Below, piece after piece: positions 6,779-12,937 of a DNA stretch of 12,937 nucleotides. Position 1 is the stretch's first letter, and each line of letters starts with the position of its first letter. The notes under the pieces were generated by a model. That model saw only the letters and a program-made list of their open reading frames with translations, was not told the DNA's origin and ran no database searches. The position numbers and the translations under genes were made by a program. Location of the stretch: assembly GCA_036493295.1 (NCBI GenBank), contig DASXQB010000141.1:1-12937 (forward strand), given 5' to 3'. The DNA is from DATKEU01 sp036493295 (GTDB taxonomy: Bacteria; Myxococcota_A; Polyangia; Fen-1088).

Positions 6779-7645
6779 CTACGGGCGAGAAACCGTCTCG
6801 CCCGCTCGCCTGCCCGGCAGCGCTCCCCGGGCGATTCGCTGGCGGATGTCGCGAAGCTTGGTCTTGAGCCTGCGGGCGTTTTCAGCGCCGATGCGCAGCA
6901 GGATCTTCTGGCCCGCCGACCGAGCCTCCAGCGCCGGATCCTCGAACACGTAAAGCCCCGTGCCCGACGGTCGGGCCGAGCCGTCGACGGTGATCTGCTT
7001 GAGCTTGATTGGCTCGGCGACGTCGGGCGTGGACAGCAGGTGATCGATCACCTCGACCACGCGGTCATTGAAATACTGGCCCGGAAATCCCAGCTCTTCG
7101 TACGCGCGCTGGAGCAACGGATAAAGACGAACATAAAGCGCCACCGCCCGCTGCGTGTCGATTCCATCGACGAAATGCACGAAGGCGGCATAGCGATCGC
7201 CGTTCTTCGCGCTGATCACCGGGCCAACGCCCGACGTCGAGGCGTCGAAGCGGCCCGCGGTTCGATGCACTGGCCACATGTCCGCCGTTGCGCCGTCGCT
7301 GGCGAGATTGTTCACGGTGGCGACGAAGCGGCGCGCCAGGCCATCGACGATCAGAAACGACAGCACGGACTTGCGACCGACCAGTTCGTCCAGCGCTCTT
7401 TGCAGATAATCGTCGGAATTGTCCAAAGCAGGCAGCGCGCCCGGCGCGGGCGCCGACGCGATGGGGTGAAGGACCGCCGGCTTCACCGGTGGCGGCGGCG
7501 GTGTCGGCACGCTCGGCGTGACCGGTTGAACGACGGGCGGAGGGGCAGCCGGCGGCGGTGGCGCATGACGCCGACCCCAAATGAACGCCCCGCCGATAAC
7601 GGCAACAACCAACAAAGCGATCGCGATACGAGAAGCTGGGCGCAC
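6779..7645 (-). CDS. DUF3014 domain protein, membrane-anchored
   Basis: This 288-residue envelope protein of unknown function has a short basic N-terminus, one membrane segment (about 7-23), a long Pro/Ala-rich linker (28-68) and a DUF3014 domain from about 70 to 275. Domain hallmarks are LPALDNSDDYLQ, FLIVDGLARRFVATVNNLA, the VALYVRLYPLLQRAYEELG stretch (168-186), VIDHLLSTP and QKILLRIGAENARRLKTKL. The domain is predicted to lie outside the cytoplasm, held away from the membrane by the linker. The start is a GTG at 7645 with GAGG five bases upstream. The gene is divergent from the next lipoprotein gene and convergent with the DUF4242 gene, so it forms its own transcript. No enzymatic motif is visible. 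Confidence 0.9.
   Translation of the reverse strand: MRPASRIAIALLVVAVIGGAFIWGRRHAPPPPAAPPPVVQPVTPSVPTPPPPPVKPAVLHPIASAPAPGALPALDNSDDYLQRALDELVGRKSVLSFLIVDGLARRFVATVNNLASDGATADMWPVHRTAGRFDASTSGVGPVISAKNGDRYAAFVHFVDGIDTQRAVALYVRLYPLLQRAYEELGFPGQYFNDRVVEVIDHLLSTPDVAEPIKLKQITVDGSARPSGTGLYVFEDPALEARSAGQKILLRIGAENARRLKTKLRDIRQRIARGALPGRRAGETVSRP
6782..6804. terminator. perfect 9-bp stem-loop between convergent DUF4242 and DUF3014 genes
   Basis: CGGGCGAGA and TCTCGCCCG pair perfectly around a 5-base loop (AACCG). The hairpin starts 24 bases after the DUF4242 stop and covers the last codons of the convergent DUF3014 gene. There is no T-run after it on either strand, so a classical intrinsic terminator is not supported. 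It may protect the 3' end of the upstream mRNA or act with Rho. Confidence 0.4.
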
Positions 7646-7794
7646 GAAATCCTCGAGGCGGCGAAGGGAAAAGGCCGAAAGGTTGGTTGAGGTTGTCCGA
7701 GCCGAAGCGCCCGGTCAACGCTGGCGGACAAAATCCGATCAACCCAGCGCCTCTCGACCGATCACGAGCAACATGCTATTGGTTGGTCTTTCGG

Positions 7795-9312
7795 ATGGCA
7801 TCGCTGTTGTTCGCGACTCCCCGATGGCGCCGCTTCCGTGCGTGCGCTGGCGCGCGTGGTGTTTTCGTCGCTGGGCTTTGCGTGTTCTTGGCGTCGTGCT
7901 CGGCCAGCATCGGCGGCAGCGCCGGCGGCACGGAAGGAACAGGCGGCAGCGGCGGGCCAAGCGGCAATGACGGAGCGCCGCCTGCCAATACTGGCCCGGG
8001 CACCGGCGGCGACGACTCTGGCAGTGTTTCACCAATGGACGCCGGCGCCGCCGACACTGCTCCGCCCGGCTCCGATTTGGACGCCGGCGCGGCCGACGTC
8101 TTTACGCTGATCTGGCCCAACGAACAAAGCGCGGCGAATTCGGATCCGTGGTTGATGGCCCATCACGAAGACATCACCGAGATGCGGCCGCGCGCGCTGG
8201 TCTTGCACTTCGCCAACGGAGCGAACATCAACGCCGTGATGGCGCGCTGGAACCTGATGGTGCAGGCGTTCACCGACGGCAGCACGTATCACGCGTACAG
8301 CAATCCGGCGGCGAAACCTTTCGTGAACCACCAGCTGACCAAGCTGGTCGATCTCACCGATCGCGTGCCGCCGCCAGGCTGGACGGCGCCCAACAGCACG
8401 AAGATGCCACGCCTCAATGGCGGCATCGACTTCGCGCAGCTTTACAACCAGACCTACGCCGATTACTACGGATTCGCCGATCCCGCCAACCCGACCCACA
8501 ACCTGACCCTGTGCGAGCTGCTGCAAAAAGGGCTGATCAACGAGCTGTTCATCGTATTCAACAAGACCGGCACCGACGGCAACGTCCCCGAGATCATCGA
8601 GTACAAACAGATGTACGACGCGGTCGACAGCCCGCTGGCCGGCAGGTTCGATCCGTATGCCGGCAACGGTTCGTTTGATCCCGCCGATCTGCCGGCGGCC
8701 AAGGCCTGCGGTGTTTCCCTGCGCGTCGACTTTCTGGAGATGACCGGCGTCATCAGCGGCGCCATGCACGTCTTCACCCACAACCTCGAGCACTGGGGAA
8801 ATGCGCTGCCCAACTATCGAAAGTTTTACGCGCCCTTCTTCAACATGGACTTCGACAAACGATTCAAAACCCCGTTTGCCGACTGGTACGGCATCTCGGT
8901 GAACGGCGAGACCAGCAACTTCATCACGTACACCGGCAACAACAGCGTCGGCTGGACCTGCCCGGCCGACGCCGGCTGCGCCGGCAAAAGTGGCGTGATG
9001 AATCCGTTCAACCAAGGCTGCGGCAACACGCACTACGCGCCGAACTCGCGCAATTCGTACGACATGACCAACCCGCAGATGGTGCTGACCCGCTGCGAGC
9101 ACTACGGCCTGCAGGACGGCCCGGACGGAAATGATTTACAAACGCCTTACACACCGGCCACCGTGGCCAAGCTGGCCGCCAAGTACGGCACCGATCCGAA
9201 CGGCGGCGGCTGGCAGGTCTACCTGATGCAAGGCCTGCCCGGCTATCACAGCGGCGCCAAGACGTCCGACGGCACGCGAATCAAAAACTTCTGGCCGTAT
9301 CTTTTCTACTAG
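7795..9312 (+). CDS. large lipoprotein of unknown function with His/Glu cluster
   Basis: I do not recognise a named family. The protein has 505 residues. A basic n-region (RWRRFR) and hydrophobic stretch end in the lipobox LASC, with Cys35 as the lipidation site. A Gly/Ser/Asp/Ala-rich linker (about 38-101) leads to a globular domain from about 102 to the end, so it should be a surface or periplasmic lipoprotein. The domain opens with DVFTLIWPNEQSA and carries HVFTHNLEH (325-333), which places three His and a Glu within nine residues; further His occur at 413 and 436. Four cysteines at 388, 395, 409 and 434 could form disulfides. A metal site is possible but unproven. The ATG at 7795 is chosen because it gives a proper signal peptide; no good Shine-Dalgarno is seen. 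The 149-bp gap to the divergent DUF3014 gene should hold both promoters, but I find no clear element. Confidence 0.82.
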   Translation: MASLLFATPRWRRFRACAGARGVFVAGLCVFLASCSASIGGSAGGTEGTGGSGGPSGNDGAPPANTGPGTGGDDSGSVSPMDAGAADTAPPGSDLDAGAADVFTLIWPNEQSAANSDPWLMAHHEDITEMRPRALVLHFANGANINAVMARWNLMVQAFTDGSTYHAYSNPAAKPFVNHQLTKLVDLTDRVPPPGWTAPNSTKMPRLNGGIDFAQLYNQTYADYYGFADPANPTHNLTLCELLQKGLINELFIVFNKTGTDGNVPEIIEYKQMYDAVDSPLAGRFDPYAGNGSFDPADLPAAKACGVSLRVDFLEMTGVISGAMHVFTHNLEHWGNALPNYRKFYAPFFNMDFDKRFKTPFADWYGISVNGETSNFITYTGNNSVGWTCPADAGCAGKSGVMNPFNQGCGNTHYAPNSRNSYDMTNPQMVLTRCEHYGLQDGPDGNDLQTPYTPATVAKLAAKYGTDPNGGGWQVYLMQGLPGYHSGAKTSDGTRIKNFWPYLFY

Positions 9313-9337
9313 GACCGTCCGGCGCGCGCCGTCGGTC
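9313..9337. terminator. imperfect GC-rich hairpin between convergent lipoprotein and RDD genes
   Basis: GACCG (9313-9317) pairs with CGGTC (9333-9337), and the interior is nearly self-complementary (GGCGCGCGCC). It begins right after the lipoprotein stop and overlaps the RDD stop codon. No T-run follows, so its role in termination is tentative. Confidence 0.3.
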
Positions 9338-10352
9338 AGAACAGCCGGCTGTCGATGGTCGAAACCGCCGCCCCGGTCCGGCGGTCCTCGATTTGCTGTT
9401 CGATGTGGAACGAACGGCGGATGCCGATGTCCCAGCCGCTGCGCAGGTTGGTGCCGATGTTGTCGACGCTGCTGTCGGCGGGCAGCTGCTGGCGCAAGGC
9501 GTCCGTCAACGCGCGATGGGCACGCGCGAAATCCGGGCGCGCCCCGTCGGGACCGACGGAAAGAAACCCGTTCACCACCACCGTTCTTGTGCGGCGATCG
9601 CCGGTCAGCGCCACGGTGTCGGTGATGGTGGCGTTTCGCAGCGGCACCTCCGGGGCCAGCTGCGCCGGACGGGCGACGCCGGCGGGCAGCGAGGCCGCCG
9701 GCCGCGCCAGCACGAACGAGATGATCGTGCTGACCGCAAACAGCGCCCCGGCGCTGACCACGACGATCCGATCGCGCTGCGGATGGTGCAGCGCCTGAAG
9801 GCGCGGCGGGTCGGGCATCCCTTTGCGCACCACGATGGTCCCCGCCAGCAGATCGTGCAGCCCACGCTTGAGCGGATGAAAGGGAACCACCAGCACGCAT
9901 CCCAGGAACAGCACCAGCGATAGGGTTCCGCTGACGATCGCCACCCACTCGATGCGCAGGAACGGCAGCAGCTTCACCGCCGCCAGATCGATGCTGTGCT
10001 GGTAGATCATGAAGCTGACCGCCGCGTACCGCAGCAGCGAGCGATCAAGCGACAACAACGCTCCGTCCAACCGCACGACCTTCAACCCCAAGAACCGTTT
10101 CGCCAGCGTCTGCCCGCCGCCGATGCGGCTTTGCAGGACGCCGGCGTAGGTCAGGCTGACCGCCAGCCCGATGAACACACCGTCCTCGCCCAGGCGGCCG
10201 AATACGGATTCAAACGGGAAGGAAAGCAGCAGACCGAACAACCACAAGAACGCGGCGTCCAACAGATCAGCCAGGACGCGGATCCAGAAGCCGGCGACGT
10301 GTCCGGGATTGACCGGCGCGACGGCTCCGGTGGCCGTGGCGGTGACGGTCAT
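9336..10352 (-). CDS. RDD family membrane protein with extra C-terminal domain
   Basis: This 338-residue inner-membrane protein has the RDD pattern: the first membrane helix is introduced by GFWIRVLADLLDAAFL (Arg25, Asp29/Asp32), GGGQTLAKRFLGLKVVRLDG (78-97) comes in the middle, and the domain ends with HPLKRGLHDLLAGTIVV (159-175). Hydrophobic stretches lie near 31-47, 57-75, 107-120, 136-158 and 197-216. RDD proteins have been linked to transport or ion homeostasis in some bacteria, but no function can be assigned here. Residues 217-338 form an additional non-membrane region that I do not recognise. The gene follows the TPR/PEGA gene after 22 bp on the same strand, so the two are probably co-transcribed. 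The ATG at 10352 has only a weak Shine-Dalgarno. Confidence 0.87.
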   Translation of the reverse strand: MTVTATATGAVAPVNPGHVAGFWIRVLADLLDAAFLWLFGLLLSFPFESVFGRLGEDGVFIGLAVSLTYAGVLQSRIGGGQTLAKRFLGLKVVRLDGALLSLDRSLLRYAAVSFMIYQHSIDLAAVKLLPFLRIEWVAIVSGTLSLVLFLGCVLVVPFHPLKRGLHDLLAGTIVVRKGMPDPPRLQALHHPQRDRIVVVSAGALFAVSTIISFVLARPAASLPAGVARPAQLAPEVPLRNATITDTVALTGDRRTRTVVVNGFLSVGPDGARPDFARAHRALTDALRQQLPADSSVDNIGTNLRSGWDIGIRRSFHIEQQIEDRRTGAAVSTIDSRLF

Positions 10353-10374
10353 GGCGACCGCGGGCGCCGCATCT

Positions 10375-11898
10375 TCAGAAGCGTCCCATCAGCAGCACGC
10401 CGCTGTTGCGCCCGTCGGCCCACGCCGTTCCGCTCAGTGATCTGTGCGCGACGCTGCGCTCGCTGGCGGCGCCGCTGGGTGTCGTCACCAGCAAGTACGC
10501 CCCCACGCCAGCCGCCACCAAACCCACGCCGGCGCCGGCGAATCCCAGGTTGCGATGAAGCGTGTTGGTGTCGACCTGATCCTGGGCGGTGGCGTGAATG
10601 ACGTCGCAGCCGTGGGCCATGTACTGGGTGGACATCAGGTAACACGGGTCACCGGCCATGCCCTCGTGCAGCTTCACCAAGTTCAATTGATCTTGGGAGG
10701 ACGACACGTCTTTCATCACCAGCACCGCATACACGCCCGCCGCCACCGCCACCGCCGCGCCCGCCGCAGCCAGCGACACCCCCACGGTCCGGCGCAGGCG
10801 CACGCTGTCGCTCAGCTGCGCGCGCGTCTCGGGCGTTGGCAGCAGCACCACCGTCAACGAGGTGTCGCGCTGGGCGGCCACGTCGACGGTCTGCTCGAAC
10901 GGCTCGAAGCCGCCGCGCTGGACGCGCACGGTGTGCCCACCGGCCACCAGCGGAATGGCGCCGTCGCCCAGCGCCCGCGGCTGCCCGTCCACCGCGACGT
11001 CGGCGCCCGGTTCATTGATGGCCAGCACCAGCCGGCCCTTCACCGTCGCCGGCGCGGCCGGATCTTCTTCCAGCCGAAACGCCAGCTCGCCGCGCGCGCC
11101 GTCGTCCAGCGACACCGACTGTGTGACCGGCCGGTAGCCATCGCGGCGCACCTCGACCGTCACCGCGCCCGGGACCACCGCCACGCTGGCTGGCAGCGGG
11201 GTGACCCCGACGCGCTTGCCGTTCACCAGCACCTCGGCGCCCGGCAGTGACGCCCGCACCACCAGCTGCCCCAGATGCGCCTCCGTCGGGGACAGCGACA
11301 GCGTCACCGTCTCGGTCACCTGGCCGGCCAGCGTCAGCTCTTTGCGCGTGGGCAAAAACCCCGGCGCCGCCGCCGAGACCACGTGCGCGCCACTGGGCAC
11401 CCGCAGCGGTTTGGAAAGCGGCGTGTGCCCCGCTTCTATGCCGTCGATCTCGATGGTCGCCGGCGTGTCGGTCAGCACCACCAGCTGAGCGATGCGCGTC
11501 GCTTGCTCGCTGTGCACGCGCTCGGCCTTCTTGCGCTGCTCGCCCAGCGACTGCGTGCCCGGCGCCAGCAAGAATGCCTGCAAGGCGTCCGTCGATTCTA
11601 TGGGCCGATTCATCGCCGCATAGACCAACCCCATGTTGTAGAGCAACAGCGGATTGGGGATCAGCTCGAACGCGCGCTTGAACTCGGCCAGCGCGCTGGC
11701 GTTCTCGCCTTTTTCGAAAAGCGACACGCCGCGATCGAAGCGCTCGCGCGCCTCGGCCTTGGTCGCCCCCGACGGCGGCGGCGCCGGTGGCGGTGCCGCC
11801 GCGTCGGCCGCCCAAACCAGCCGGGGCCGCGCCTGCAGCGCCATCGCCGCCAGACCCACACACACCACAAAACCGCTGAACATTCCTGACCGGGCCAC
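10375..11898 (-). CDS. TPR and triple-PEGA domain envelope protein
   Basis: This 507-residue exported protein has a signal peptide (1-30, possible cleavage after VWA), a Pro/Ala-rich linker, a TPR-type helical region (about 48-115, with ARERFDRGVSLFEKGE and NMGLVYAAMNRP), then three PEGA beta-domains (about 138-203, 210-277 and 288-353). PEGA units are shown by ATIEIDGIEAGHTPL, AEVLVNGKRVGVTPL and ADVAVDGQPRAL, each followed by a GAH/GA/GGHTV strand. Two Ala/Gly/Val-rich hydrophobic segments (about 372-395 and 451-471) flank a loop with Cys419 and Cys431. PEGA proteins usually act in the cell envelope in binding or assembly; no enzymatic role is implied. The start is GTG 11898; an ATG at 11883 is possible but would lose the basic n-region. 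It heads an operon with the RDD gene. Confidence 0.92.
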   Translation of the reverse strand: MARSGMFSGFVVCVGLAAMALQARPRLVWAADAAAPPPAPPPSGATKAEARERFDRGVSLFEKGENASALAEFKRAFELIPNPLLLYNMGLVYAAMNRPIESTDALQAFLLAPGTQSLGEQRKKAERVHSEQATRIAQLVVLTDTPATIEIDGIEAGHTPLSKPLRVPSGAHVVSAAAPGFLPTRKELTLAGQVTETVTLSLSPTEAHLGQLVVRASLPGAEVLVNGKRVGVTPLPASVAVVPGAVTVEVRRDGYRPVTQSVSLDDGARGELAFRLEEDPAAPATVKGRLVLAINEPGADVAVDGQPRALGDGAIPLVAGGHTVRVQRGGFEPFEQTVDVAAQRDTSLTVVLLPTPETRAQLSDSVRLRRTVGVSLAAAGAAVAVAAGVYAVLVMKDVSSSQDQLNLVKLHEGMAGDPCYLMSTQYMAHGCDVIHATAQDQVDTNTLHRNLGFAGAGVGLVAAGVGAYLLVTTPSGAASERSVAHRSLSGTAWADGRNSGVLLMGRF

Positions 11899-11994
11899 GA
11901 TGGCGCAGGTTACTGGAACGCGCCGTGACTGGCCAGCGCATCAGAATCTGCGCTGCCGACCGCTGACCCGGGGAACACCGACCGACCTTCTGCG

Positions 11995-12024
11995 TTGAGT
12001 ACTTCAGTAAGATCGTGATATGCA
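11995..12024 (+). promoter_or_regulatory. possible sigma-70-like promoter for Cys-rich lipoprotein gene
   Basis: TTGAGT (11995-12000) and TATGCA (12019-12024) are spaced by 18 bases in a locally AT-richer part of the 162-bp divergent gap, 37 bases before the ATG. The match to the consensus is moderate. Read on the other strand, the same block gives TTGCAT and TACTCA, so the divergent PEGA gene could share it. Confidence 0.33.
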
Positions 12025-12048
12025 ACCGTCGTTACCTTTTTGAAGCTT

Positions 12049-12054
12049 GGGGGA
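12049..12054 (+). promoter_or_regulatory. ribosome binding site of Cys-rich lipoprotein gene
   Basis: GGGGGA sits 6 bases before the ATG at 12061 and fixes this start. Confidence 0.6.
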
Positions 12055-12060
12055 ATTCCG

Positions 12061-12937
12061 ATGAAGAACTTGGCGTATGCGGTCGGCTTGGCATTGTGTG
12101 CGGTGGTCGGCTTGCAAAGTTGCGGTGGCTCAAACAACAACAACGCGCAGGCATTGACCCCTCGCTGCGTTCTGCCCAGCGACTGCAGCGGACACCTGAT
12201 CTGCATCGATCGCTACTGCGTCAATGAGTGCGTCGAATCGAAGGACTGCACCGGCGGCGCGCGCTGCATTCAGGTCGCGGACGGCAACTCGTGCCAGCCC
12301 CCGGAAAAAAAGCTCTGCCAGTTGAACAGCGACTGCACGGCCGGGCTGGTCTGCGGGATCGATCAGCAGTGCCGTAACCAGTGCGCGCAGGACGTCGACT
12401 GTCCGAAAGGTCAAAAGTGCACCACGACGTCGCTGCTGTGCGCGGATCCGGCGACCGACAAGGACTACGATCCGAAGACCAACGAATTCAAAGCGACCGT
12501 CGACGGCGGCGCAGGCGGCTCCGTCGCCGACGGCGGCGGCACGGGCGGAACCACCGCCACCGATGGCGGCGACATGGACGCGCCCGCCACGGATGCGCCG
12601 GCGACCGATACACCGGCTGGCGACGCACCCACCACCATCGACGGCCCGGGCACGGCGGTTGACGGCGTGATGGTCGCGCCGAACAGCTCGGTTCGCGCCG
12701 GTGAAGGAAACATCACCATCACCATCAACCAGGCCGCGGGCGGCCTCTCCAACCCGACGGTGGTCGATCTGGGCGGATTGACTGTGCGGGCCCAGGACGG
12801 CGGCACCGACACCATGTTGGTCTTCAAGGTCTCTGTGCCCCACGCCGCGGTGCTGGGCAAGCGGACCCTGAAGTTTGCGGCATCGGGTGGCATCTTCATG
12901 GCCGCCGACGTGGTCGAGGTGACGGCCACCACCGCCA
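12061..12937 (+). CDS. Cys-rich lipoprotein with two eight-cysteine modules, 3' end outside window
   Basis: The frame is open from the ATG at 12061 to the window edge (292 codons seen). A signal peptide (MKNLAYAVGLALCAVVG) ends in LQSC, with Cys21 the lipidation site, followed by an Asn-rich spacer. Residues 36-127 hold sixteen cysteines in two modules. Cysteines 36, 42, 48, 53, 57, 63, 69 and 78 of the first match 86, 92, 98, 104, 108, 114, 120 and 127 of the second, so each module probably folds around four disulfides. A Gly/Asp/Thr/Pro-rich linker (about 147-200) follows, then a beta-rich, possibly Ig-like domain starting near VDGVMVAPNSSVRAGEG (200-216), cut by the window end. It is likely exposed outside the inner membrane. 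Function is unknown; binding or adhesion is a guess. Confidence 0.88.
   Translation, partial: MKNLAYAVGLALCAVVGLQSCGGSNNNNAQALTPRCVLPSDCSGHLICIDRYCVNECVESKDCTGGARCIQVADGNSCQPPEKKLCQLNSDCTAGLVCGIDQQCRNQCAQDVDCPKGQKCTTTSLLCADPATDKDYDPKTNEFKATVDGGAGGSVADGGGTGGTTATDGGDMDAPATDAPATDTPAGDAPTTIDGPGTAVDGVMVAPNSSVRAGEGNITITINQAAGGLSNPTVVDLGGLTVRAQDGGTDTMLVFKVSVPHAAVLGKRTLKFAASGGIFMAADVVEVTATTA

Noticed and set aside
7910..8098. Short GGC/GCC-type repeats after the lipobox of the unknown lipoprotein
   Set aside because: They encode an ordinary Gly/Ser/Ala/Asp linker rather than a DNA-level repeat element.
8029..9102. Minus-strand frame opposite the unknown lipoprotein
   Set aside because: Repetitive Val/Gly/Arg/His composition and no signal or domain; the plus frame has a lipobox and normal protein composition.

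Overview
The window is GC-rich, densely coding bacterial DNA. Its gene content points to a member of the Myxococcota (former Deltaproteobacteria) or a near relative. The evidence is lipoproteins with Gly/Ser/Asp/Ala-rich linkers after the lipobox cysteine, a TPR plus triple-PEGA envelope protein, a DUF3014 protein, a Cys-rich lipoprotein of the style common in myxobacterial surface proteins, and a secreted GH92 mannosidase. This assignment is inference from style and families; no rRNA or marker gene is present. There are eleven genes, two of them cut by the window edges. No stretch longer than about 160 bases lacks a gene. I see no tRNA, rRNA, CRISPR array, insertion sequence or phage gene.

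Layout. (1) 2-2350 (+): 3' part of a GH92 alpha-mannosidase-like enzyme. (2) 4205-2359 (-): an aldo/keto reductase followed by an LpqC/PHB-depolymerase-type serine esterase, probably one transcript and convergent with the mannosidase. (3) 4307-6758 (+): a signalling cluster made of a stand-alone cyclic-nucleotide-binding protein, a tandem HD-GYP-like protein with a C-terminal LuxR helix-turn-helix, and a small DUF4242 protein with a strong ribosome binding site. A short AT-rich region with two inverted repeats separates it from the divergent reductase. (4) 7645-6779 (-): a membrane-anchored DUF3014 protein. (5) 7795-9312 (+): a large lipoprotein of unknown function with a His/Glu cluster. (6) 11898-9336 (-): a TPR/PEGA protein followed by an RDD-family membrane protein, probably one operon. 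(7) 12061 to the window end (+): a lipoprotein with two eight-cysteine modules, cut at its 3' end.

How the genes may work together. Six of the eleven products carry signal peptides, lipoboxes or membrane segments and act at or beyond the inner membrane, and the cut mannosidase is probably a seventh. The cluster at 4307-6758 is the clearest functional unit. It would combine a cyclic-nucleotide sensor without its own DNA-binding domain, a regulator joining degenerate HD-GYP halves to a LuxR HTH, and a DUF4242 effector. DUF4242 is related to the nickel-binding Streptomyces protein SCO4226. This is the best candidate here for a little-described system, but the functional link between its members is inferred from gene order only.
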